Shown: in pieces, positions 26,595-34,872 of the stretch
Layout: every line of letters begins with the position of its first letter
How positions within the stretch are numbered: position 1 is the first letter of the stretch
Source of the DNA: Halorientalis regularis
Lineage (GTDB): Archaea; Halobacteriota; Halobacteria; Halobacteriales; Haloarculaceae
Length of the DNA stretch: 40,144 bases
Assembly (NCBI RefSeq): GCF_023698535.1
Contig: NZ_JALJCL010000022.1
Location: 1 to 40,144 of the forward strand
Direction of reading: 5' to 3'
Notes under the pieces: model-generated
Told to the model about the DNA's origin: nothing
The model's input: the letters and a program-made list of their open reading frames with translations, nothing else
Databases searched by the model: none
Position numbers and translations under genes: made by a program

Positions 26595-26987
26595 ATGGTT
26601 GAGACTGAGACAGACGACACGACTGCACCGTCACGCCTTGGACGCTTGCTGTTTGGCGGCGGCCTTATTGTCCTGGCTGTACGGAACCTCACAGACCTCA
26701 ACGGGCGAATTGCATATGCCAATGCCAAAGATGTTCCCAAAGCCGACACGCTTGTCCCGGCAGCCAGCGGCCTCCTGCTTGGGGGCGGGCTAGGCATCAG
26801 TGCGTGGAAATTCCCGAAACTCTCCGCTGGGAGTGTGACAGCTTTCTTCATTGGCGTGACGCCACTCATGCACAATTTCTGGGCCGTCGATGAGGAGCAA
26901 CGCGGTGAGGAATTGACTGCCTTCCTCCAAAATCTCGCACTTCTTGGGGCGGCAATTGCATTCCTTCAGCGCGCTCGGGACGAGTAA
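26595..26987 (+). CDS. DoxX-like small membrane protein
   Basis: A 130-aa protein from MVETETDDTTAPSRLG; an upstream in-frame ATG at 26484 adds a basic, unlikely extension. It has four hydrophobic helices: about 14-30 (RLLFGGGLIVLAVRNL), 50-68 (LVPAASGLLLGGGLGISAW), 77-93 (AGSVTAFFIGVTPLMHNFW) and 105-124 (AFLQNLALLGAAIAFLQ). The MHNFW motif near the third helix, followed by a C-terminal helix, is typical of DoxX/DoxD-type proteins. These are linked to redox and thiosulfate or quinone chemistry in some organisms, but the role in haloarchaea is unclear. It is probably monocistronic. Confidence 0.75.
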   Translation: MVETETDDTTAPSRLGRLLFGGGLIVLAVRNLTDLNGRIAYANAKDVPKADTLVPAASGLLLGGGLGISAWKFPKLSAGSVTAFFIGVTPLMHNFWAVDEEQRGEELTAFLQNLALLGAAIAFLQRARDE

Positions 26988-27148
26988 CTGACTGCCGCGG
27001 CTGCCGTGATTCAGTATTCACCCGCCAAGCCACCCGTAGTCAGTACAGTCGTACAACTGCATGACGCAGTGGTATGGAATTTGTGCCTGTTCTTCCGCGT
27101 TGAAAATCGACAACAGCACTGAATACACTCGTGACGATTGTGGAAGTG

Positions 27149-27556
27149 ATGTCCACGCAATCATCAACCGCTAGTGGCTCGATTCTGAGTGCTCCCACAC
27201 ATCCGGTAGGGTACCTGGCCATCTTGGCAGCGCTGGTCACAGGCATTCTGCATCTCTTCCTCGGTCCACAAGTGATGGGCTTCAGCCAGCTGCTTGGTAC
27301 CCTGTTCATTCTGAATGGGCTTGGCTTTCTGGGCGGTATCGGCCTGTATCTCAGTCGCTACTGGCGGCGAGAACTCTACCTGCTTACGGTTGCATACGCC
27401 CTGGTGACGATCATCGCACTATTCGCGTTCCAGGGTTTCAGTGTTGAGGCGTTCTACAGACAGGGCAGCCTCAATCCGATGGCGGTTGTCTCCAAGGCAG
27501 CTGAGTTGGTTCTCGCAGTGTGTGCTGGGTATCTGTATACTGCAACCGGTCGGTAA
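27149..27556 (+). CDS. Four-helix membrane protein of unknown function
   Basis: 135 aa from the ATG at 27149 (MSTQSSTASGS); a GTG at 27131 is an alternative. Predicted helices are near 22-42 (VGYLAILAALVTGILHLFLG), 50-70 (LLGTLFILNGLGFLGGIGLYL), 78-98 (LYLLTVAYALVTIIALFAF) and 115-132 (VVSKAAELVLAVCAGYLY). A conserved-looking HLFLG motif sits at the end of helix 1. Such proteins are widespread and unannotated in haloarchaea. It lies in the same direction as the DoxX-like gene, 161 bp downstream, so co-transcription is possible but not shown. Confidence 0.65.
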   Translation: MSTQSSTASGSILSAPTHPVGYLAILAALVTGILHLFLGPQVMGFSQLLGTLFILNGLGFLGGIGLYLSRYWRRELYLLTVAYALVTIIALFAFQGFSVEAFYRQGSLNPMAVVSKAAELVLAVCAGYLYTATGR

Positions 27557-27858
27557 CGGACGGCGGCCCAGCCACCGAGTTCGTGCTCACCAGCATCAGG
27601 TACGATCCCACCAGCCACATCAGCACAGACCGACACACCGGCGCCCAAACTCACGGCGCAGGATCAGATTTGCGCGGCGTTGAAAGAACTGAACGTCAAA
27701 GTCCCCAAGCAGCTGACCGACTGTCCTCCAGTTTGCGGTCTCAGCGAGAGAGGGAGAACACTATAGAAATACAACCGGATATGGCTGTTGTTAGAGCAAT
27801 CCTTGAAAATCTTCAAGAGTCTGCTCTCACGGCACCCGTAGCGTTTGATAGAAGCGTT
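27557..27858. other. Gap with a short coding remnant
   Basis: Between the membrane protein and the lipoprotein gene, one plus-strand frame (about 27630-27770) reads PKLTAQDQICAALKELNVKVPKQLTDCPP, which looks protein-like but has no start and soon stops. The second half is AT-rich. No gene is called. Confidence 0.25.
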
Positions 27859-28440
27859 TTACACATCCAGTGTTCGTTCGAAAGAGAACGTCTCTGCTGC
27901 ACCATTACTTGCTTCCGGTTCAAGGAATAAGGTGACCTCACCGTCGTTACTCTTGATTTTTGAACCGCCCCCAATCCCAACATCAATTTCGTGTACAATC
28001 CCAGACTTTTGTGCGCGGCTTGGTATATTGTCGATTGATTGAGCTTCGTTATACACTTGTTCACCACCCGTGCGTACTCGAATGCGGGCTGTTACCCCTT
28101 CTGCGGCCGCTCGGCCAGTGTTTTGAATCGTGTAATCAATTTCTCTACACGTCGTCCCACATTTAGTGATTGAATTCAGTTCTGCATTGAATTGTATGGA
28201 GGGTTCTGGTGTCTCAGTTTGCCCCGTTTCCTCGGCCGTAGAGGTCATATTCTGTTCCTCTTGAGGATCAGAGTCAGTCTGTTCTGATGAATCGTCATCT
28301 GTCCGTGGGTCCAGGGTTTCGACTTCCGGAGTTTGAGTATTTGTACCCTCACCCGAGTCTGATGAACATCCTGCTAGCAAAGCGGCCCCCGCAGCGGCAG
28401 CAGTTAAAAGTGTTCGTCGTTGTTTGATTGGTTCTTTCAT
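27859..28440 (-). CDS. Lipoprotein with a CARDB-like beta domain
   Basis: A 193-aa protein starting MKEPIKQRRTLLTAAAAGAALLAGCSSD, a signal with RR, an Ala-rich hydrophobic core and lipobox Cys. Residues about 30-85 are a Thr/Glu/Asp-rich linker. The rest (IDYTIQNTGRAAAEGVTARIRVRTGG ... VHEIDVGIGGGSKIKSNDGEVTLFLEPEA) has the alternating pattern of a CARDB/immunoglobulin-like domain, with the typical NTG turn. Two cysteines (KCGTTC) may form a disulfide outside the cell. A TATA-like attataaaat lies about 25-30 nt upstream of the start (about 28464-28474). Likely a surface-anchored binding protein; partner unknown. Confidence 0.8.
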   Translation of the reverse strand: MKEPIKQRRTLLTAAAAGAALLAGCSSDSGEGTNTQTPEVETLDPRTDDDSSEQTDSDPQEEQNMTSTAEETGQTETPEPSIQFNAELNSITKCGTTCREIDYTIQNTGRAAAEGVTARIRVRTGGEQVYNEAQSIDNIPSRAQKSGIVHEIDVGIGGGSKIKSNDGEVTLFLEPEASNGAAETFSFERTLDV

Positions 28441-28520
28441 GGTCTTCGGTTGGTAATCCCACCATTTTATAATAAATGTTTGCTCTATTCAATTGACGGT
28501 GTTCAGCCAAGGATCAAAGA

Positions 28521-28676
28521 TTAGGCATGGTCTGCGTACTCGGCCCGAAAATATACGCCCCGGCGGTTGGTCAAGCTGCCCGGCGATGCGATCTCGACAC
28601 AGCAGTGTTCGCTACCCGGCCCAACCACGCCACATTCACACGCCGATACACGGGCGGTGGAGTCAACGACACACAA
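28521..28676 (-). CDS. Candidate small Cys-containing protein (low confidence)
   Basis: A minus-strand frame ending at 28521 reads VVDSTARVSACECGVVGPGSEHCCVEIASPGSLTNRRGVYFRAEYADHA. The third-base pattern is GC-rich and the composition plausible. No ATG lies at a sensible position: a TTG at 28676 is possible, and an ATG at 28769 would add a dubious extension. It could be a real small gene or a remnant. No family is recognised. The surrounding stretch 28441-28990 otherwise shows nothing. Confidence 0.3.
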   Translation of the reverse strand: MCVVDSTARVSACECGVVGPGSEHCCVEIASPGSLTNRRGVYFRAEYADHA

Positions 28677-28993
28677 AATACTATTTTTCCTGGTAGGATT
28701 CGGATGCCAAGGTCCTACCGGGGCAGGCCAACTGCCGACAGACACAGGGAATGATCCGGGCAATCCCAAGACGGCAATAGGTATCCAGCCCCGAACATAT
28801 AGACGCGTAGTCAGGTGCCAACGCTTATTGGCATCGGCGTCGTTGGTTCAACTGGCCAACCTGGGGGTCGGCACTGGTGTCGGCCCTACTTGTCTTTAGT
28901 CTTGATGAGCACCAGCGCTGGCACACAGTCACCTAGACAGCTGTGAACTCTCCACAGCGTCAGTAGCAGCACCTTTCCCTGTCTTCGACAGCA

Positions 28994-30185
28994 GTCAAGC
29001 AGACAATCGTACCTACGACGACAAAGCGATTTTGGAGATAGTTGCTCGGATATGCACGATGGGTGAGAGCGTCCACGGCGAAGGCGAATACACTGGCTCA
29101 CCGATGGTAGTACTACTGCCTCCCGCGATACGATTCTTCGAGTAGTCAAGCAATTCGCTACGCTCGGAACCGAAGAGGCACAGCTCACCATCGATGACTT
29201 CGCTGCGGATGATCGAATGCCGGCAATCACGGAAATCCGCGATACGCTGATGGACTCTTTCGAATCTGCAACTGACCATATCTTAGGAACGATTCGTGAC
29301 GACGATCCGTTCGATGACCGCCACGTCACCGCCGCTATCGGCATTACTTACGAGCGATTCTGGCCCACGCCGTGGGAGAACAAGGATGAGGGGGTTGCGA
29401 AGAGTACATTCCTACCGATGGTAAGCGGCTACAAGCACGATGGTGAGGTGAAGCGCGGCTACAAGTACGCCATTATCACGCTTGTAGGCGATGTCGCTCC
29501 GATCATCCTCGCTGTTGAGCCCATCAAACCAAACTCTGTCTGGGAGAATAAAGACGCCGCCTCGTACGCGAAGGGCGAACTAGTTGCACGCCTTTTGAAC
29601 CAGGCACAACAGTATGTCGACATTGACGAAGTGATGTTTGGCCGTGGCTTCCACAGCTACGAGGTCTACACAGCCGTTGATGAACGCTACCCGACGTATC
29701 TTGCACCTGTCCCGAAGTACGCAGATGACCTCGACGCTATCGAGGATATCAAATCGACCGAGGGTGCGGACGCTGGTGTCATTCACGATGTGCCGTTCAG
29801 GAGTGACGATGGCTATCGTCACTCCGCGGAATACGTCTATGCGCCGGTTGATACTGATGATGCTGACGGGAACTACGGCGCATACAGCACGAACCGTGAC
29901 CACGTTGCTCCCGAGGAAATCGACTCGGTCATCAACGAATACAACCGCCGACGGGATATCGAGAACCAGTACAAGTCTATTGAAGAGTTCCTCCCGCGGA
30001 CATCGTCAACTGACTACCGCGTGCGTCTGTGTAATTTCGTGCTGGCGTCACTGCTGTACAACCTCTGGCAGCTCACCGATTATCTCATCAAGGTCGGGGT
30101 CGGCGAACCGATCCGGTCACCGCCAGTCATCTCGGCAAATACATTCGTTCGTGCATTGGGTGACTTCCTGCGCCGGTACGATTAA
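28994..30185 (+). pseudogene. IS4-type transposase, frameshifted and lacking two catalytic acids
   Basis: The 5' part reads TYDDKAILEIVARICTMGESVHGEGEYT. A shift near 29095 leads to LTDGSTTASRDTILRVVKQFATLGTEEAQLTIDDF and then an unbroken 322-residue frame to 30185. The expected catalytic positions are altered. The AIDIT strand of this family (seen in the fragment at 21061-21547) is AIGITYERFW here. The second Asp position, before RGF, is Gly (VMFGRGFHSYEVY). The C-terminal Glu region (RRDIENQYKSIEEF) is intact. Each change fits a single GAC-to-GGC transition. The element ends could not be defined. Confidence 0.7.
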
Positions 30186-30513
30186 GCACGAAGCCACCTC
30201 TCGGTTTGCGTAGTTTGTAAGCGGCAGCACTCTCCGAAGTTGACTTTCTTGACGCTTTAATCCGACAATTCCGGGGATTCTCGTCTGAGTCTACTTCCAG
30301 TTTAGCTACCAAGTAGTTTCCAGCTGATATCATGTGTGGAATAGTATCATACTCCGGTGTCTTGGTTGGAGCGCCCGTCATCTACTCAACGTCTGATTTC
30401 TCCGATAGTTGTCTGACAAATGGCGAACGAAGGATTGGTATACGATAAGTACCCAACACATGGCATAAGCCGAGTTATATATGAGAGAAATTACTAATGA
30501 CACAGTTACATAG
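30186..30513. other. Gap with promoter of the membrane-protein gene
   Basis: No certain gene is present. A TATA-like gttatatatg (30473-30482) lies about 36 nt before the ATG at 30514. On the minus strand an open frame (30381 to about 30186) reads MTGAPTKTPEYDTIPHMISAG and has a plausible composition, but it runs antisense into the transposase and is not called. Confidence 0.35.
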
Positions 30514-31653
30514 ATGGCAGATGGTCCGCGCAAGCACCAGTTAGAAAATCGCGATCTCCGACAGGCTCAACAGGATATTCGGAACCAATTCGATGAAAAA
30601 CGAGATATACAGAGGCGCGCTGAGAAACTCGTCAAGTCTGTTTTAGTGCCCTTTGGCGCGCTATTGCCGATTCTCGCGCTGATACTATGGATTGAGTCTG
30701 GTACTGTTCTTGAACTCTTTTCACTCAAGAGTATCACGGCGTTGGCCACAGAAGCAACGACAGAGACGTTCCTCCAAGAATATGACTCAGAACTGATTGT
30801 TTCTATTGCTATATTTGGGACCTTCATACTTCTCGCTCATGCAATTTATTTTGTGTTTGTGAAGTTCTTCCCGATAGCTATCGAACTGATGTCCTCAGCG
30901 GAGATGCGCTCGGGCGTGAAACCATCGCGATATGCGGCTATACATGGTGACACCGCTGATGAAAAATCTGAACGATTACTCCTCTTGGATCTAATATCTG
31001 CCTTAGAACACAATCAAGAGGTCCTCAACAACTTGCAGACACAGCTTGATGAGTCATTACAGTATTTGCAGAAAGGCGTCACACTCCTCATTAGTTCTCT
31101 TCTGATTATCTTTGTCCCACTCATCACCCAGAGTTCGCTTGGCTTTGTCGTGGGGAGTGTTGGCGCAGCGGTAGCTGGTGCACTACTGTTGCTGGATGAA
31201 GTTACGCTGGCAAACTACAGTGGTCTGCTTGTACATGAACCGAAGATCGAGTTTGCGATCGCCGTTGCTGTACTCGCGATTCTGCCACTGAGTCTGTTTT
31301 CTACTGCTCCACTCATTATCGTGGGGCCACTTGTCGTAGTGGTTGCCCTCTCGTATCCTGCGGTGCTGTGGTTTGCGATTGGTGTCGGTCTTGATGCGCG
31401 ACTAGCAATAGCGACACGAACACTGCTTTTTACCGTGATTGTCGCGGTGCTGTTAGGCGCAGTTCGGGCCGGAATTCGAGACTTGCCAACTGCAGTCCTC
31501 AATATTTCACTCGGTGTGATAGGATCGCTGACTTATAGTATCGGGGCACTGCTGCTGGTCAGTCTGATTGATGCGGCAGCTCGGACGGGATCACCATTTG
31601 CGAAATCTGTTATCAATAGGCTTCGTAGCGAACACAGGGGCAAAAACGAGTGA
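30514..31653 (+). CDS. Multi-pass membrane protein of unknown function
   Basis: A 379-aa protein. Residues 1-42 are charged and coiled-coil-like (LENRDLRQAQQDIRNQFDEKRDIQRRAEKL). Hydrophobic helices are near 43-60, 93-118, 188-205, 209-227, 246-263, 265-285, then about 300-320 and 335-358. A soluble helical segment (about 150-187, LLLLDLISALEHNQEVLNNLQTQLDESLQYLQ) lies between helices 2 and 3. No transporter or enzyme signature is visible and I do not recognise the family. Moderate AT content and its position beside an integrase suggest an accessory gene carried by a mobile element. It converges with the integrase gene 12 bp away. Confidence 0.7.
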   Translation: MADGPRKHQLENRDLRQAQQDIRNQFDEKRDIQRRAEKLVKSVLVPFGALLPILALILWIESGTVLELFSLKSITALATEATTETFLQEYDSELIVSIAIFGTFILLAHAIYFVFVKFFPIAIELMSSAEMRSGVKPSRYAAIHGDTADEKSERLLLLDLISALEHNQEVLNNLQTQLDESLQYLQKGVTLLISSLLIIFVPLITQSSLGFVVGSVGAAVAGALLLLDEVTLANYSGLLVHEPKIEFAIAVAVLAILPLSLFSTAPLIIVGPLVVVVALSYPAVLWFAIGVGLDARLAIATRTLLFTVIVAVLLGAVRAGIRDLPTAVLNISLGVIGSLTYSIGALLLVSLIDAAARTGSPFAKSVINRLRSEHRGKNE

Positions 31654-31665
31654 TGCAATGTTGGG

Positions 31666-32241
31666 TCAGGCTTCAGTGATGTGGTCGTAGATCTGCTCAG
31701 TAGTCTGGATCGAGCGGTACCGGAGTCGATTCCGCACGTCGTAGAGTGTGTTGCCGGTCTCGTGGTTTATCATCCAGTAGGCGACGCCGTGCCGGAGTGC
31801 GTGGGGCGACACGTCGGCTGGATCGCCTTGCGTCCCGCCGATCTCGTACGGCCGCACGTCGGCTTCGGCGGCGGCCTTCTCGACGACGTTCCGGACACCC
31901 TGGGTGGTGATCCGATCGTTCGAGCATGAGGGAAAGAGTGCATCGGGATTTTTCCAGGGCGTGTTCAGGTACGTGGTGAGCGCGTGTGTGGTATCGCTCG
32001 TGAGCGCGAGCGTCTTTGGGGTCGGAGAATTATCGTTGGGGTAGTCCTCCTGGATCTCGGTCGTCAGGTAGAGTTTGGCGTGGTGCCCGCGGAGGTACTC
32101 GACGTCGACATTGACCAGCTCCCCGACCCGGAGGTCGGCATCATACAGCAGCGCAATCATCGTGTCGTTCCGCTCGGCGAGGTAGTCCGCGCTGGTCTGG
32201 AAGACGGCTGTTCGCATCTGGTCGACCTGCTCCGGTGTCAC
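31666..32241 (-). CDS. Short tyrosine recombinase (XerC/D-like integrase)
   Basis: A 191-aa catalytic-domain-only integrase beginning at a GTG (TPEQVDQMRTAVF). Catalytic positions are Arg38 in DADLRVGELV, His147 and Arg150 in SPHALRHGVAY, and the nucleophile Tyr185 in TEQIYDHITE. The usual second His/Trp position, HRSIQTTE in relatives as I recall them, is Tyr175 here (LRYRSIQTTE), which may weaken but not necessarily abolish activity. Short haloarchaeal integrases of this type without an N-terminal SAM-like domain occur on plasmids and integrated elements. An N-terminal truncation is also possible. No tRNA or obvious att site was seen beside it. Confidence 0.8.
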   Translation of the reverse strand: MTPEQVDQMRTAVFQTSADYLAERNDTMIALLYDADLRVGELVNVDVEYLRGHHAKLYLTTEIQEDYPNDNSPTPKTLALTSDTTHALTTYLNTPWKNPDALFPSCSNDRITTQGVRNVVEKAAAEADVRPYEIGGTQGDPADVSPHALRHGVAYWMINHETGNTLYDVRNRLRYRSIQTTEQIYDHITEA

Positions 32242-32353
32242 TCAGACTTTCGCACGAACTTAAGAATTTACAGACTCGGACACCACAGTACACTTTCTTT
32301 ATAAGCGAAATGGAGCGCATCCGCTTCGAACTTTGGACCTCGCACGTAGAGTC

Positions 32354-32500
32354 CTAAGTTGAATCCGGTGCACGGCAGAGAGCATCGGATACCGGGTGTT
32401 CCTCCAGATCGCCCTTCGTAACCATATCAACCGTTTCCAACTGGACCTCACGGCGGGAGTGTCTGCCGGGCAGCGCCCCGACAATCGTTTCTGTCGCCAT
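32354..32500 (-). CDS. Candidate small protein (48 aa)
   Basis: A minus-strand frame from an ATG at 32500 reads MATETIVGALPGRHSRREVQLETV and ends LCRAPDST, with haloarchaea-like codon use. No family is recognised. It lies upstream of the integrase in the same direction, 113 bp away, and could be a small regulator or a gene fragment. Confidence 0.35.
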   Translation of the reverse strand: MATETIVGALPGRHSRREVQLETVDMVTKGDLEEHPVSDALCRAPDST

Positions 32501-32744
32501 TGATTTCGACACAACGCTCTTGCGTAGTACATTGTTGATGACGCGCTATCGTGTAGTTTTGATTTTGGACCTGATCACAGAACCCTCCTCTGAACACCGT
32601 CGTCACCGGTTCAGACAGCGGTCAAGATCCATCCCAGAAACGCAGAATGAGATATCAACAACCTGCTTCACAAGGTCGTTTGAACAATGCGGGGATAGGA
32701 GCAACTGTGTACTGGACGCAGATCAACCGCTTGACGGGCTTCAC

Positions 32745-32785
32745 CCTCGGAGTTAAGCCTCGAGGCACTCGCCCTGCTCAGCCCA
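32745..32785 (+). repeat. Orphan IS200/IS605-type left-end hairpin
   Basis: cctcg (32745-32749) and cgagg (32761-32765) pair around agttaagc-like loop bases. The flank cactcgccctgctcagcc matches the left-end flanks at 25730 and 39504. No TnpB gene is present on the inner side. The neighbouring DNA (32501-32740 and 32790-32975) holds no gene that I can support. Confidence 0.5.
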
Positions 32786-32978
32786 TAGATTGGGTCAAAA
32801 CTGAGAGTTATGATTACGTAGCTGAGAGTAGGTAGTTTCAACGTGCGATATTGCGAATTTCAGCAGCCATTGTTCCAATCAGACTTGATGAGATCATTGC
32901 TCAGTACCATTGGCTAAACATCTAAATTTGGCAAAGAGCAACTCATTGGTCTTGAATAACTCAATTTTCGTTATATAG

Positions 32979-33151
32979 GCGGTGGTGCAGAAGTATTTAC
33001 AGACCCTCTACTGCCATATCTCGATTTGTAATGTCGCTCGACTGCTTTTCAGGAATCGAGAACAAACCTTCGCTAATCAACCAACCACTGATGAACTCTC
33101 TCCAACTGAAATCCGTCGATTTAGACCTTGAGACGTATTCTGCACCACCGC
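32979..33151. mobile_element. Putative MITE or IS relic, about 173 bp
   Basis: The left end gcggtggtgcagaagtatt and the reverse complement of the right end (gcggtggtgcagaatacgt) share a perfect 14-base core. The interior encodes a short run starting MSLDCFSGIENKPSL that looks like a transposase N-terminus joined straight to the right end, suggesting an internally deleted insertion sequence. It ends 54 bp before the surface-protein start codon, so it may contribute to that promoter. Confidence 0.55.
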
Positions 33152-33159
33152 GTATATCA

Positions 33160-33205
33160 TGTGTTCAGACACATTTATGTATTTGTGCACAATATTGTGT
33201 GTTGT
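33160..33205 (+). promoter_or_regulatory. Promoter of the surface-protein/RND operon with two palindromes
   Basis: The TATA-like tttatgta (33174-33181) lies about 28 nt before the ATG at 33206, right for a leaderless transcript. An inverted repeat tgtgt-tcag-acaca (33160-33173) sits just upstream of it. A perfect palindrome cacaatattgtg (33188-33199) sits between it and the start codon. Both positions suit a repressor or activator dimer, but the regulator is unknown. Confidence 0.5.
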
Positions 33206-34870
33206 ATGCAATATAGGGCTCGTCGGCGAATCGTAGCAGGTGCATTGGTGTTGTTTTTAGTTGGAGCGTCTCTGACAGTGGTCCCAGCATCGGTTGCAGC
33301 AACCCAGTATGACGACTTCTCAGAACCGGAGTTGGAACCAACAGTACAATCAGGAAATACGCTGTCACCTGGCGAGACAGCAACCGTTACTGTGGCAGTG
33401 CAGAACCAACAAGGGGGGAATATGAATTTTGATCGATCGATCGGTGATCTTTCTCAGGTGGTTCAGACACACCAAATTAGGCTTGGGTCGGCAGGTACAA
33501 CGACTGCAACGGCCAAATCTGGGAATGCACCACTCGAGGTGAAATCTGGCCAGAAAGGCCTTGGGACGATTCCTGCAGGCGGAAGTAATCAAGCAGCGAT
33601 TACCGTCGAAGTTGCTGAAGATGCTGCACCTGGAATGTATCGCCTGCCGGTGACGATGACGTACACGTACGTCGACCAGATTATTGTTAATGACGATGGG
33701 TACTACGTACTCCGTGATACGGAGACGATTACAGGCCATGTGACTGTCCAGATCGAAGAGTCGGTTCGTCTCGACATCGTCGAAGCGACCGGTGAGGAAC
33801 TTTACGATAGTGCCGATGGCCGTATCGCGGTAACGGTCAAAAACGGCGGGACGGAAGTCGCCCGGAACACTGAACTCAGTATGGTTGAGTCCTCCCAGTT
33901 TAGACCCCAAAGCAACGGGGTCGCACTGGGCCGTCTCGCTCCAGGCGAGACGGCGACGGCGACCTTCCAGACTACGGTGACCGGTGCCGAAGAAGCAGGG
34001 ACGTACGGCGTTGATTTCCGATTACGCTACGAAGACGAGAACGACAATCCGCGGCAGTCGGCAGTTCGGACGGCCAACGTTTCGGTCACTGCCGGTCCCC
34101 AATTTGATCTTACGACATCGACATCGGCGCTGTATGTCGACTCGACTGGCATCGTTGAATTGTCAGTGACGAACACAGGCAGTCAGCCAGCGACAGATGC
34201 TCGGGCCCATTTACACTCAATGGAACCATTTGCGTTACTTTCGAGCGGTTCGAGCCTCGGAACGCTTGAACCGGGCGAGTCTTCGACGGCGCGATTCAAA
34301 CTCGAAGTACCTGATCGGGGGCTTGATGGAGCGTACCCACTGTCGGTGACCATTGTCCACGATGATCTGTACGGTAACACTATTGAGAGCGAAACGATGT
34401 CGGCTGATGTGTCAGTCGGTCCTGAGCGATCATTTGAGGTGGTGAATACGGCACAACTCCCAGCAGGCTCGACTCAGACTATTGAGCTTACCGTGCGAAA
34501 TACTGGTAAGACATCGCTGAACGATAGCGAAGTCCGCATCAACACGAACTCGCCATTTGAGACAGACGACGACACAGCTTATGTTGGGACACTCGCGCCG
34601 GGCGAGACGGCGACTGTCTCATTTACTGTCAGTGTCGACAGTGCCGCAACAACAAAGACATACTCAATTGATACATCAATCAAGCATGATAATGCGTTCG
34701 GTGAGAGTGTCGTCACCGACATCGAAACTGCACCTGTTCACGTCACTGAATCTGAAAGTGGGCCATTTGGTATTGGTATGACCGGGCTGGCAGCTCTCGT
34801 ACTTCTCCCACTGTTGGTACTCATCGGCTTTGTGTACCGAACTGACCTCAGTGATCATATCCTGCCCTGA
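33206..34870 (+). CDS. Secreted COG1361-like (S-layer-domain) surface protein
   Basis: About 554 aa from the ATG at 33206. The N-terminal signal peptide MQYRARRRIVAGALVLFLVGASLTVVPASVAA ends in an Ala-x-Ala-type site. The body contains at least four CARDB/NEW3-type beta-sandwich repeats, each with an LxPGEtaT turn (TLSPGETATVTV, LAPGETATATF, LEPGESSTARF, LAPGETATVSF) and an NTG turn. A C-terminal transmembrane helix (MTGLAALVLLPLLVLIGFVY) with a short basic tail anchors it, leaving the repeats outside. The stop is 2 nt before the RND-exporter ATG, so the two genes form an operon. COG1361-like proteins beside RND exporters are seen in other haloarchaea and may act as the periplasm-equivalent partner. 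Confidence 0.85.
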   Translation: MQYRARRRIVAGALVLFLVGASLTVVPASVAATQYDDFSEPELEPTVQSGNTLSPGETATVTVAVQNQQGGNMNFDRSIGDLSQVVQTHQIRLGSAGTTTATAKSGNAPLEVKSGQKGLGTIPAGGSNQAAITVEVAEDAAPGMYRLPVTMTYTYVDQIIVNDDGYYVLRDTETITGHVTVQIEESVRLDIVEATGEELYDSADGRIAVTVKNGGTEVARNTELSMVESSQFRPQSNGVALGRLAPGETATATFQTTVTGAEEAGTYGVDFRLRYEDENDNPRQSAVRTANVSVTAGPQFDLTTSTSALYVDSTGIVELSVTNTGSQPATDARAHLHSMEPFALLSSGSSLGTLEPGESSTARFKLEVPDRGLDGAYPLSVTIVHDDLYGNTIESETMSADVSVGPERSFEVVNTAQLPAGSTQTIELTVRNTGKTSLNDSEVRINTNSPFETDDDTAYVGTLAPGETATVSFTVSVDSAATTKTYSIDTSIKHDNAFGESVVTDIETAPVHVTESESGPFGIGMTGLAALVLLPLLVLIGFVYRTDLSDHILP

Positions 34871-34872
34871 CC

